This document shows positions 16,921 to 25,397 of a stretch of 64,000 bases of DNA, piece after piece (within the stretch, counting starts at the first letter, position 1; each line of letters opens with the position of its first letter). The stretch is taken from assembly GCA_910578175.1 (NCBI GenBank), contig CAJTPF010000004.1, forward strand, positions 32,394-96,393, given 5' to 3'. The DNA is from an uncultured Lachnospiraceae bacterium (GTDB lineage: Bacteria > Bacillota > Clostridia > Lachnospirales > Lachnospiraceae). Made by a program: the position numbers and the translations under genes. The notes under the pieces were generated by a model. The model did no database searches. It was not told where the DNA came from and saw nothing but the letters and a program-made list of their open reading frames with translations.

Positions 16921-18111
16921 TTAGAATTCATAGGACCGTTTTTTCCATATCTGACACAAATTTATCCCTATCAATAAAAGTATTGGAAATAACACCCCTG
17001 CCAAAAAACCCATATTAAGATTATTGTCTAAAGCACCTGAAACCATTCCCACTACCGTAGGACCTCCTGCGCATCCTACATCACCTGCCAATGCAAGTAA
17101 CGCAAACATTGCGGTTCCACCTCTGGCATCTGAAGCCGCCTTACTAAACACCCCCGGCCACATGATACCAACTGACAGACCACACAATGCACAACCGATA
17201 AAACCAACAATCGGATCTGGCACAAGCGAAATACAAAGATAAGCAATGATACACAAAATACTACTGATGATCATAAATCGATCCAGGTCAATTCGTTCTC
17301 CGTATTTTCCATAAAAAGCCCTGGCACTGCCCATCAGAAATGCAAACAACATCGGCCCCGCTAAATCTCCCATTGTCTTGCTTACATGGAGTCCCATCTC
17401 CGCAAAGGCAGATGCCCACTGACTGACAGCCTGTTCGCTTGCTCCGGCACATATCATCATTATCATCAGTACCCAGAATATCTTCTTCCGTAAAAGCTGC
17501 CTGATCGTTATCCCCTGTTCCCCTTCATTTACCAAAGAAAAGACAGGAACTTTTGTAAAAAAAATCATATTGACAAAAGGGATAACGGCCCAAATACACG
17601 CCAAAACCTTCCAGTGTTCTATGCCGAACAGATGAAAAAATGCTGTCGATACAAAAACGACTGCCATATGCCCCCAACAGTAAAAGGAATGTAGCAGGCT
17701 CATGGTTTTCTCTTTATTTTTTGCAGGGCAGGCTTCCACGACAGGACTTACCAATACCTCTAACAATCCGCCTCCCACTGCATATATGGCGACTGCAGTC
17801 GTCAACCCTGTAAAGGCATTTTCAAACATATCCGGTAAGATCATCAGAAATACCAAACCCACCACTGCAAAGAAATGGGCAATAATCATTGATGCACGAT
17901 AACCTATCCTGTCAACAAAAATGACCGACAAAATATCCACTAAGAGTTGTATGGAAAAATTAAATGTAATTAGCAGCGTAACCTGTGTCATAGGTATACC
18001 ATAACTGTTTTGGAACGTCAGGAAAAGAAGCGGAGCAAAATTGTTTACAATCGCCTGCACAATATATCCGGTAAAACAGGCATATAATGTTCTACTATAA
18101 CTTTTTTTCAT
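16921..18111 (-). CDS. MFS transporter
   Basis: A 396-residue major facilitator with 12 hydrophobic helices. The loop motif VDRIGYRASMIIAHFFAVVG between helices 2 and 3 is the family A-like motif, and the long cytoplasmic central loop (NEGEQGITIRQLLRKK) divides the two halves. The nearest group by feel is sugar/FucP-like or general MFS; substrate is unknown. ATG at 18111 follows GGGAGACTTTTATC. It lies 29 bases after the broken MATE gene and is probably expressed from the promoter at 19267-19295 under the LacI-type operator. Confidence 0.88.
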   Translation of the reverse strand: MKKSYSRTLYACFTGYIVQAIVNNFAPLLFLTFQNSYGIPMTQVTLLITFNFSIQLLVDILSVIFVDRIGYRASMIIAHFFAVVGLVFLMILPDMFENAFTGLTTAVAIYAVGGGLLEVLVSPVVEACPAKNKEKTMSLLHSFYCWGHMAVVFVSTAFFHLFGIEHWKVLACIWAVIPFVNMIFFTKVPVFSLVNEGEQGITIRQLLRKKIFWVLMIMMICAGASEQAVSQWASAFAEMGLHVSKTMGDLAGPMLFAFLMGSARAFYGKYGERIDLDRFMIISSILCIIAYLCISLVPDPIVGFIGCALCGLSVGIMWPGVFSKAASDARGGTAMFALLALAGDVGCAGGPTVVGMVSGALDNNLNMGFLAGVLFPILLLIGINLCQIWKKRSYEF

Positions 18112-18140
18112 GATAAAAGTCTCCCGTTGTTTCTATATTC

Positions 18141-19230
18141 TCACAATGCCTGCATCCATTTCTTTTTTCTGAAGATAACCAATGATATTATCACACGTAT
18201 GCACTCTTCCATAGACAAGACAAAATAAACTGCTGCTATAGGCAGATGGAAAACGAAAGCGGCTGACAATCCAAGCGGCACACCAAAGAGCCACGTACCG
18301 ATCATGTCAATGAACATTACAAAGGTTGTCTTTCCACCACTCCTTAAAATTCCACCTAAAATCATATTCTGCACTTTTACGGGTGCAACCAAGGCATATG
18401 CTGCAAGCACATACCTTGTCATCAGCCTTACATCATCTTCCACGTGAAAAATCAATACATAATATTTATTAACTGCTATTACCAATACCGACAACAGAAC
18501 GGAACAGGCAAGTCCTGTATACATCAGCCTTTTAGAATCCTGATAAGCGTTTCTGGTATCATCAGCACCCAGTCGCTTTCCTATCATAACTCCGGCTGCC
18601 TGTGATACGCCGCTCAATGCTCCCATAACCAATGCCTGCAAAGGATTCGTCAACGTTATGGCAGCAAGGGCTTTCGTTCCCACATGCCCATAAATGGAGG
18701 CATATACATTTTCCCCAAGACTCCAAAAAAATTCACACACAAGCAGAGGCATTAAAATGACCAGATACTGTTTTATATGAACTTTGTCCGTTCTAATCTC
18801 AAATGGCATTTTCCATGCGTTTTTCCGATGCAAAATGAAAAAGAATATAACTGTAAGTATACAGCCTGATAACTGTGCGATCACAGATGCCCATGCAGCC
18901 CCTTTCACACCCATTGCCGGAAAACCCGCTTTTCCAAATATCAGGATATAATTTAAAACGGTATTTGCTATACCGGCAAAAATACCCGCATATAACGGTA
19001 CTTTTGCTGCTTCAACACATCTAAGATATGCCGAAAAAATTGATGTTACTGCCAAGCTTTCCTGTCATGATCTGGTCCGCCACAGAAAAGGAAGACTGCA
19101 TCACGCATTGCAATGTTACAGGAACTGCAATCTGGAGCAGTTCCTTTTGAAATTCTTTCCTGTCTTCCATCATTTTCTGTTTTCTCCTATCCATTTTACA
19201 GCAAAATCTACCAGCGTCCTTTTTTTTCAT
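18141..19230 (-). pseudogene. MATE family efflux transporter, broken by an internal deletion and frameshift
   Basis: Two frames together resemble a MATE transporter. The N-terminal part, from ATG at 19230 (GGAGGAATAATAAG upstream), reads through the family start ELLQIAVPVTLQCVMQSSF and ADQIMTGKLGS, then hits a stop at 19021. The second frame (18141-19055) resumes at a position that in intact MATE proteins lies about 100 residues later (SIFSAYLRCVEAAKVPLYAG, then NTVLNYILIFGKAGFP) and runs to the normal C-terminus. So about 100 residues, including helices 2-4, are missing and the join is out of frame. The 3' half keeps good coding sense. It is unlikely to make an active pump. Its position between a LacI operator and an MFS gene suggests it once led that operon. 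Confidence 0.82.
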
Positions 19231-19266
19231 CTTATTATTCCTCCAATCTATGTCATAGCAGTTATA

Positions 19267-19295
19267 ATAATAAAATGAATCATGGCAAATATCAA
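19267..19295 (-). promoter_or_regulatory. Promoter of the MATE/MFS operon
   Basis: Minus strand: TTGATA (19290-19295), 17-base spacer, TATTAT (19267-19272), about 37 bases upstream of the MATE start codon. The operator-like palindrome at 19294-19315 abuts the -35 element. Confidence 0.6.
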
Positions 19296-19315
19296 AGGTT
19301 AAACGCATAACCCTT
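19294..19315. promoter_or_regulatory. LacI-family operator-like palindrome
   Basis: Plus-strand AAAGGTTAAACGCATAACCC followed by TT: an interrupted inverted repeat (8 of 11 positions match) with the central CG typical of LacI-family operators. It lies between the LacI gene and the MATE promoter, overlapping its -35. Confidence 0.6.
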
Positions 19316-19329
19316 AACAAAATTCATCC

Positions 19330-20343
19330 TCATTCTTTGTGCATTTTTACCTCACACACACTGTCACGCTCTATGAGGGTTACAGGCAGCAGCACATTTT
19401 TCTCACTACTATCTCCATTTCTTAACCGGTTCAACATTTTAACTGCCAAAGCTGCTCTTTGCCTGTAATCCTGTTTTATCGTGGTCAGTGCCGGTTCAAA
19501 CTTTTCACATTCCCTCACATTGTCAAATCCGACTACCGATATATCCTCCGGAACGGATACACCCGCATTTTTCAGGAATTGGATAAAGTCCATTGCATAA
19601 TAATCGGACACTGCGAAAACTGCTGAATATTTTTTTATTTCTCCTAAATGTTCCATATAAAAAATGGTGCGTGCTTCCTGTTCCATAGGAATAACCATAA
19701 GTTCTGCATTTGGAATCTCGCTTTTTAATCCCATAAATCTTTCCATATCCATGCAGATATTATTATCCGATATACAAAGTACAGCCCTGTGTCCCTTTTT
19801 TTTCAGATAACGACCGGCCTGTACCCCGCCATCAAAGTGATTGACCTCAATATTCACAAGATTTCCCGAACTTTCCATATATCCGTCATAAACCGCAAAC
19901 GGAATATGCATCTGTTCCCTCAATTTTTTATAATCCTGTTCACAATAACCGATCAACACCATTCCCTCCATATTCCACATAGAAGCAAATTTTGGAATTT
20001 CATCCCATTGATCAGTAACTTTAAGCATAAGAAATTTTCCTGCCTGCTGTATCTCTTTCGCCAGTGCGTTCACCGAGGCGGAAATAAACTGATCTTCCAG
20101 CGTATGTCCTTCGTATTTTTCATGGTCATTGATAACCACCCCGATAATTTTAGAATCATTTTGTGCCAGAAGTATCCCTGCCATACTCGGAATGTATTGT
20201 CTCTCTTCCAAAAGCTGCTGCACACGTTTCACCGTTTCGTCTGATATTTTCTTTGTCTTCCCATGAATAACATTTGATACGGTAGCCGTGCTCACGCCCA
20301 GTTCCTCTGCAATATCTACGATCCTGATTCTTCCACTCTCCAT
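19330..20343 (-). CDS. LacI family transcriptional regulator
   Basis: A 337-residue repressor. The N-terminal helix-turn-helix (residues about 5-30, IRIVDIAEELGVSTATVSNV, then hinge region) is followed by the periplasmic-binding-protein-like sugar domain (IIGVVINDHEKYEG, YYAMDFIQFLKNAGVSVPED, VVGFDN). ATG at 20343, preceded by GAGG, is chosen over an upstream ATG at 20394 because the conserved HTH begins there. The gene is immediately upstream of the operator and the MATE/MFS transcript, so local control is likely. The ligand is not identifiable. Confidence 0.92.
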   Translation of the reverse strand: MESGRIRIVDIAEELGVSTATVSNVIHGKTKKISDETVKRVQQLLEERQYIPSMAGILLAQNDSKIIGVVINDHEKYEGHTLEDQFISASVNALAKEIQQAGKFLMLKVTDQWDEIPKFASMWNMEGMVLIGYCEQDYKKLREQMHIPFAVYDGYMESSGNLVNIEVNHFDGGVQAGRYLKKKGHRAVLCISDNNICMDMERFMGLKSEIPNAELMVIPMEQEARTIFYMEHLGEIKKYSAVFAVSDYYAMDFIQFLKNAGVSVPEDISVVGFDNVRECEKFEPALTTIKQDYRQRAALAVKMLNRLRNGDSSEKNVLLPVTLIERDSVCEVKMHKE

Positions 20344-20456
20344 ATACCTCAACCCTTTCTTTATAACTGTCTGCCATAATCGGATATCTTTCATCTTTTC
20401 TGTATTATATTTCCTGTTTCCGCCTGCAATTCTTCTGTCCCAATAATCACTGATCG

Positions 20457-20485
20457 TTGATTTATTTCACTTTTTCCACTATAAT
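20457..20485 (+). promoter_or_regulatory. Promoter of apbE
   Basis: TTGATT (20457-20462), 17-base spacer, TATAAT (20480-20485), about 48 bases upstream of apbE. The 190-base spacer between the divergent lacI-type gene and apbE holds this promoter and no other clear element. Confidence 0.7.
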
Positions 20486-20533
20486 AATCCCTGTTCAGGA
20501 CTTTTTAATACAAATTCACAGGAGTTATCCCTC

Positions 20534-21574
20534 ATGAGACAAAACCAGAAATTATCGTTCCGCTTTATATTCATTATTATCCTTATCCCGATCTTTTTCA
20601 TTTCCGGCTGTAGAAAAATCCCCGGCAGGAAGACCGCCATATCCGAAACCGCCTTTTATTTCGATACCGCCGTCACCATCACCCTCTACGGAGACGAAAA
20701 TAAAAAATATATTGCCCAGGCCTTTGAACTCTGCGAATACTATGAAAATCTTTTCAGTAAATCCATACCGGCCAGTGATGTTTCCCGCATTAACCAGACT
20801 TCCGCATCGGGAATTCCTGCCGCCGTTGCCGATGATACGTTCCGTCTGATCCAGAAAAGTATAGAATATTCTGAACGCAGCAACGGAGCCTTTGATATCA
20901 CCACCGGAGCTCTCAGCGCCCTGTGGGATTTTACCGGCGAACACCCTGCAGTTCCGTCGGAATCCATGATTTCTGAATGTTTGCTTACGGTAGATTACCG
21001 GTCAGTTTTATTAGATGTTAACAATAATACCGTTATGTTAACCAAACCGGGGACGATTCTTGATCTGGGCGGAATTGCCAAAGGATTTATTGCGGACAAA
21101 TTAAAAGAATACCTGCAATCCCGGGGAATCCGGAACGGAATCATAAATCTGGGCGGTAATATTTTACTTTTACAGGACAAACCGGATGGTTCCCCATACA
21201 GCATCGGTCTTCAAAAACCCTTCGGAACCGGAGGCGAAACCATTGCAACTCTTCAGCTGACAGATAAATCCATTGTATCTTCCGGTATATATGAACGATA
21301 TTTCTATGAAAACGATACATTATATCATCATATTCTGGATACGGCTACCGGTTATCCGGTTACAAATGATTTATTGGGTGTAACGATAATATCCGACTGT
21401 TCCGCAGACGGTGATGCGCTGAGTACCGCCTGTTTCACACTGGGAACGGAAGACGGACTGGAACTGGTCGAGTCTCTTCCCCGGACAGAAGCCGTCTTTA
21501 TTACCTCCGATCATCAATTAATCTTAAGTTCCGGTTTAAAGAAAACCGGGAATATCATAATTCTAAAGGAATGA
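20534..21574 (+). CDS. apbE: FAD:protein FMN transferase ApbE, lipoprotein
   Basis: ApbE transfers FMN from FAD to a threonine in extracytoplasmic flavoproteins. The 346-residue protein has a lipoprotein signal (hydrophobic run IFIIILIPIFFISGC, Cys near 26), the family's DLGGIAKGFIADKL motif (about residue 178), GGNILLLQDKPDG, and the metal/FAD-binding SADGDALSTACFTLG near 290. So it acts on the outer face of the membrane. It converges on rnfB; RnfG and RnfD, encoded in that operon, both carry flavinylation motifs and are likely substrates. ATG follows AGGAGTTATCCCTC. It is one of the few plus-strand genes here and has its own promoter. Confidence 0.95.
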   Translation: MRQNQKLSFRFIFIIILIPIFFISGCRKIPGRKTAISETAFYFDTAVTITLYGDENKKYIAQAFELCEYYENLFSKSIPASDVSRINQTSASGIPAAVADDTFRLIQKSIEYSERSNGAFDITTGALSALWDFTGEHPAVPSESMISECLLTVDYRSVLLDVNNNTVMLTKPGTILDLGGIAKGFIADKLKEYLQSRGIRNGIINLGGNILLLQDKPDGSPYSIGLQKPFGTGGETIATLQLTDKSIVSSGIYERYFYENDTLYHHILDTATGYPVTNDLLGVTIISDCSADGDALSTACFTLGTEDGLELVESLPRTEAVFITSDHQLILSSGLKKTGNIIILKE

Positions 21575-21590
21575 CTTCCCATAATATCAA

Positions 21591-21623
21591 GGAAAGCATC
21601 TATTTTACCAATAGATGCTTTCC
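21591..21623. terminator. Bidirectional terminator between apbE and rnfB
   Basis: GGAAAGCATCTATT (21591-21604) pairs perfectly with AATAGATGCTTTCC (21610-21623) around a 5-base loop. It lies between convergent genes. The run of T on the plus side is weak, and on the minus side weak too, so efficiency is uncertain. Confidence 0.75.
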
Positions 21624-21676
21624 TGATTATAACATTTCTTTTTTGGAAAATTCTGATAAATATAATCAGATAAATT

Positions 21677-22465
21677 TTAACGGATAACCTTAACCGGACA
21701 CTTCTCCTTACATTTTCCGCAATTTGTACATTTTTCATGATCGATCCGTGCCAGATTGTTTTCCACATGGATCGCATCCGCCTCACAAACTTTCTCGCAC
21801 ATCTTACATCCGATACATCCTGCATTGCAGACTGCCTTCACATCTTTTCCTTTCTCATTGGAACTGCAGGCAACAAAGTGTTTGTTTTCATATGGTACCA
21901 GCTCGATCAAATGTTTCGGACATTCCGTGATACATCTTCCGCAGGAAACGCATTTTTCACGATCCACCACAGCCACGCCGTCTTTTATATGTATGGCGTC
22001 AAAGTCACAAACACTGACACAGGATCCGAAACCCAGACATCCGAAAGTGCAGGATTTTTGTCCTCCTCCGGTGGTGGAAACCGCCTGCCGGCAATTTTCA
22101 TTACCGTAATACTCAAACCGGTCCTTTGCTTTCTCACAGGTACCGCTGCACTTTACAGAAGCAACCTTTTTCACGACTTCTACCTGGCTGCCCATGATCC
22201 CGGCGATAGCTTCTGCCACCGATGCGCCTCCTACCGGACATCCGTCAGCTTTCGCCTCTCCGGCAGCAATGGCTTTTGCCAGGGCATCACATCCCGCATA
22301 GCCGCAGCCGCCGCAATTGTTACCGGGCAATTGTTCCCTTACGGCAATTTCCTTTTCATCCGTCTGCACTTCAAACGCTTTTCCTGCAAATCCCAGCAAC
22401 AGACCAATCACCAGACCGGTACCTCCTACCAGACAGGCGGCGATTATTATACCTGTTATACTCAT
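21677..22465 (-). CDS. rnfB: Ion-translocating oxidoreductase Rnf, subunit B
   Basis: A 262-residue electron-transfer subunit that receives electrons from ferredoxin. An N-terminal hydrophobic anchor is followed by a CxxCxxxxC...C iron-sulfur region (NNCGGCGYAGCDALA) and then multiple ferredoxin-type clusters (CTFGCLGFGSCVSVC, CVSCGRCITECP, CIGCKMCEKVC, CTNCGKCKEKCP). ATG at 22465 follows AAGGAGGATACTGAA; an upstream in-frame ATG at 22531 is not used. It is the last gene of the rnfCDGEAB order, as in other Clostridia, and faces apbE. Confidence 0.96.
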   Translation of the reverse strand: MSITGIIIAACLVGGTGLVIGLLLGFAGKAFEVQTDEKEIAVREQLPGNNCGGCGYAGCDALAKAIAAGEAKADGCPVGGASVAEAIAGIMGSQVEVVKKVASVKCSGTCEKAKDRFEYYGNENCRQAVSTTGGGQKSCTFGCLGFGSCVSVCDFDAIHIKDGVAVVDREKCVSCGRCITECPKHLIELVPYENKHFVACSSNEKGKDVKAVCNAGCIGCKMCEKVCEADAIHVENNLARIDHEKCTNCGKCKEKCPVKVIR

Positions 22466-22499
22466 TTCAGTATCCTCCTTCCGAATTCTGTTTCTGCTG

Positions 22500-23075
22500 T
22501 TACAATAAACCGGAAAAACCGGAAAAAGCAATTGCCATCAGTCCTGCCGTAATGAGAACCATTGGCATACCTTTCAGTGCCGGCGAATAATCATTATATT
22601 CTGTTTTTTCCCGGATTCCCGCCATAATGACAATAGCCACCGTAAATCCAACAGAGGTTCCCAGTCCGTTTACCACTCCTTCCAATATGCCGTAAGAGTT
22701 CTGAACATTTAAAAGGGCCACGCCCAGTACCGCACAGTTGGTGGTAATCAGAGGCAAATATACTCCCAGCGCCTCATACAGGGAAGGACTTATTTTTTTC
22801 AGTACCATTTCCACAAACTGAACCAAAGCTGCGATTACAAGAATGAATACGATAGTATTCAGATATGTCATATCCGTTGGTACCAGAATAAATTTATAAA
22901 TCAAACCGGTCAGCAGGGAAGACAGGGTAATTACGAAGATAACTGCCGCACCCATGCCGCCTGCGGTCTTAACCTTCTTAGAGACTCCGAGAAACGGACA
23001 GAGACCAAGAAACTGGCTCAATACAACATTATTGACAAGAGCTGCCGTAATTCCGATGATCAGCACTTCTTTCAT
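22500..23075 (-). CDS. rnfA: Ion-translocating oxidoreductase Rnf, subunit A
   Basis: A 191-residue integral membrane subunit with six hydrophobic helices. The conserved VNNVVLSQFLGLCPFLGVSKK near the N-terminus contains the Cys that, with RnfE, holds an iron-sulfur site; NCAVLGVALLN in the middle repeats the pattern. It starts with ATG at 23075 after AGGAGGAAGCATAAT, one base after the rnfE stop region. RnfA and RnfE are homologous and oppositely oriented. Confidence 0.96.
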   Translation of the reverse strand: MKEVLIIGITAALVNNVVLSQFLGLCPFLGVSKKVKTAGGMGAAVIFVITLSSLLTGLIYKFILVPTDMTYLNTIVFILVIAALVQFVEMVLKKISPSLYEALGVYLPLITTNCAVLGVALLNVQNSYGILEGVVNGLGTSVGFTVAIVIMAGIREKTEYNDYSPALKGMPMVLITAGLMAIAFSGFSGLL

Positions 23076-23076
23076 A

Positions 23077-23778
23077 TTATGCTTCCTCCTTTACCAGATC
23101 CGAATCCATAGCTGTTTCTTTCCGTTCCCCGCAATCCAGATTGCAGCCGGAACAGTCGGAACAACATTTCATTTCCTTTGGTTTCTTTCCATGGGATATC
23201 CGGATCTTATTCTGGATGGCTACCAGTCCGGCAAGCACAAAAAAGGCTCCCGGCGCCAGACCGATAATCTTGATACAGTAATCCTCCGGAATCAGCCGGA
23301 CGGATGCAACGGTTCCGGAACCGATAAGTTCCCTTACAAGACCCAGACAGGATAATCCCAGGGTAAATCCAAGTCCCATTCCGATTCCGTCAAATACCGA
23401 AGGAATCACCGGATGTTTGGATGCATATGCTTCTGCCCGACCGAGAATAATACAGTTTACCACGATCAAAGGAATATATATACCCAGTGCAGAATTCAGG
23501 GACGGCAGATATGCCTGCAGCATAAACTGTACGATCGTCACAAAACTGGCAACGATCACTATAAATGCCGGCATCCGCACCTTATCCGGTATGATGTTCC
23601 GCAGCAGGGCAATGATCGCATTGGATGCAGTCAACACCACCATGGTCGTCATTCCCATGCCAAAGCCGTTGATCAGGGATGACGTAACGGCCAGTGTGGG
23701 ACACATTCCCAACATAAGAACAAAAGTAGGATTTTCCTTTATGATACCGTTATATAAACGTTCCACACATCTATTCAT
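23077..23778 (-). CDS. rnfE: Ion-translocating oxidoreductase Rnf, subunit E, with Cys-rich C-terminal tail
   Basis: A 233-residue integral membrane subunit paralogous to RnfA (TFVLMLGMCPTLAVTSS and NCIILGRAEAYASKHPV). The start is ATG at 23778 with GGAGGCAGAACAG upstream, overlapping rnfG by 8 bases; an in-frame ATG at 23832 is rejected. The C-terminus carries an extra cytoplasmic tail of about 35 residues containing five cysteines in the pattern CC-x2-C-x2-C-x3-C, absent from textbook RnfE. It could bind a metal or an iron-sulfur cluster. RnfA and RnfE form the membrane electron conduit. Confidence 0.94.
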   Translation of the reverse strand: MNRCVERLYNGIIKENPTFVLMLGMCPTLAVTSSLINGFGMGMTTMVVLTASNAIIALLRNIIPDKVRMPAFIVIVASFVTIVQFMLQAYLPSLNSALGIYIPLIVVNCIILGRAEAYASKHPVIPSVFDGIGMGLGFTLGLSCLGLVRELIGSGTVASVRLIPEDYCIKIIGLAPGAFFVLAGLVAIQNKIRISHGKKPKEMKCCSDCSGCNLDCGERKETAMDSDLVKEEA

Positions 23779-24397
23779 CTGTTCTGCCTCCAATCTCTCC
23801 GGAAAGGAATCTGTAACACAGGATTCCGGCATTTACACCATTGGTCACTGCATTGGTGGTGACAGTGGCACCGCTGATAGCATCGATTTCATTGTCCGCC
23901 TGCTTTCCGTTTTTTACATAGGAAAAAGAATCCGCTTTTTTTCCTGTGAACTGACCTTTAAATCCTGCCGTATCCGCTTTCATACCAACACCGGCAGTTT
24001 CATTCAGTGTTAAAAAAGAAATTCCGTTTATGGTTCCGTCTTTCCGTATTCCAAAGGTGAACGTGATCTCACCGCCATAACCTTCTTTATCCGTGACTGT
24101 TATCACATATCCGATATCCGTTCCGGACGAATCCATCGCCGATACGGCTCCCTGAATATAAACCATATGTTCCGGATATCCGTTCTCCTTCAGATAGGTT
24201 TTTAATGCGGCTTCGTCATATTCCAGTTCTTCAAAACGGTCCGCTTCCTCAAATACTTTCTTATATGCTTCCTGTTTTGTCTTTTCCTCCTGTTCTGCCC
24301 TGGGCTTTTTTGTTCCCTCATAAACGGCACCAAGAAGTACGCCGGACACAAGGGTGATAATACACAGGATCAAAGAATTCTTAATGATTTCCTTCAT
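23771..24397 (-). CDS. rnfG: Ion-translocating oxidoreductase Rnf, subunit G (covalent FMN)
   Basis: A 208-residue protein with one N-terminal helix and an extracytoplasmic FMN-binding domain. The SGATVTT motif near residues 175-181 contains the threonine (about 178) that ApbE flavinylates. VITVTDKEGYGGEITFTFG and ISFLTLNETAGVGMKAD are typical of the domain. ATG at 24397 follows AGAAAGGAAGCAAT. It overlaps rnfE by 8 bases, consistent with translational coupling. Confidence 0.95.
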   Translation of the reverse strand: MKEIIKNSLILCIITLVSGVLLGAVYEGTKKPRAEQEEKTKQEAYKKVFEEADRFEELEYDEAALKTYLKENGYPEHMVYIQGAVSAMDSSGTDIGYVITVTDKEGYGGEITFTFGIRKDGTINGISFLTLNETAGVGMKADTAGFKGQFTGKKADSFSYVKNGKQADNEIDAISGATVTTNAVTNGVNAGILCYRFLSGEIGGRTDE

Positions 24398-24433
24398 ATT
24401 GCTTCCTTTCTGCCATTGAAACGATCATGGACT

Positions 24434-25387
24434 TCATGCTGCCGATTTTTTCTTTTCCCTGCCGAACCCTCTGGGAATCGTGATACGCTCGATCAGCGGT
24501 ACTAGAAGATTACAGAAAATAATGGCATAGGACACGCCTTCTGCCCCTGAATTTTCACTGCTGAGCAGCCGGAACGCCCCCGTCAGCAGTCCCAGACAGA
24601 TTCCAAACAGGATCCGCCCCGCAGGCGTGACCGGTGATGTCACATAATCCGTTGCCATAAACCAGGCGCCCAGCATGAAACCGCCGCCGCAAAGCTGCCC
24701 GGCAACAAACGTGAAATCCACGCCGCCGTTGAAGGCCGTATAGATAACGGCAAATATGGTAAATGTTCCGATATAGAACAACGGAATCCTGAAATCAATG
24801 ATTTTTTTGATCAGAAGATATGCGGCACCCACCAGCAGCGCCAGAGCCGAGGTTTCTCCAATGGTACCGGCCGTATTGCCTAAAAACATATGTAATAAAT
24901 CATAAGATTCCCCATGTTTCATATTATATAACGGAGTGGCTCCCGTTACCCCGTCGTAGGTAAACGCCGTCATTTTTCCGGTAAATGATAACAGCAGGAA
25001 ACACCGCGCTGCTAATGCCGGATTCATAAAATTCTGTCCCAGTCCTCCAAAAATCTGTTTAACGATCAAAATGGCAAATACCGCGCCCAGTATGGCAATC
25101 CAGAACGGAATCGTGGACGGCAGGTTCAGAGCCAGCAGAAGACCGGTCACCACAGCGCTCAGATCATAGACCGTAATGGTCTTGTGCATCAGTTTTTCAT
25201 ATATAAATTCCGTAAATACTGCTGCTGCAATCGTAACCAGTATTACCAGCAACGCCCGGATTCCAAAATTATAGATTCCGAAAATACCGGCCGGAAGCAA
25301 TGCAATGATTACGTCCAGCATGATCATCTGTGTTGTCTTCTTATCCCTTACATGCGGATTCGAAGACACATTAAGCATTTCACTCAC
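24434..25387 (-). CDS. rnfD: Ion-translocating oxidoreductase Rnf, subunit D (covalent FMN)
   Basis: A 317-residue integral membrane subunit with about nine helices. Family features: VSSNPHVRDKKTTQMIM at the N-terminus and the flavinylation motif GVTGATPLYNM, whose threonine (about residue 151 from this start) carries FMN. The start is taken as GTG at 25387, preceded by GAGG and 10 bases after the rnfC stop; an in-frame ATG at 25378 is an alternative, and a TTG-based start at 25420 would overlap rnfC. RnfD forms the Na+ or H+ channel with RnfA/E. Confidence 0.92.
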   Translation of the reverse strand: MSEMLNVSSNPHVRDKKTTQMIMLDVIIALLPAGIFGIYNFGIRALLVILVTIAAAVFTEFIYEKLMHKTITVYDLSAVVTGLLLALNLPSTIPFWIAILGAVFAILIVKQIFGGLGQNFMNPALAARCFLLLSFTGKMTAFTYDGVTGATPLYNMKHGESYDLLHMFLGNTAGTIGETSALALLVGAAYLLIKKIIDFRIPLFYIGTFTIFAVIYTAFNGGVDFTFVAGQLCGGGFMLGAWFMATDYVTSPVTPAGRILFGICLGLLTGAFRLLSSENSGAEGVSYAIIFCNLLVPLIERITIPRGFGREKKKSAA

Positions 25388-25397
25388 ATCAAACACC

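Noticed and set aside
21737..22552. 271-codon plus-strand frame over rnfB
   Set aside because: Shadow of rnfB; the minus-strand protein has full Rnf motifs.
23771..23778. Overlap of rnfE and rnfG as a possible frameshift
   Set aside because: Both proteins are complete, and each start has its own ribosome binding site; short overlaps are normal in this operon.
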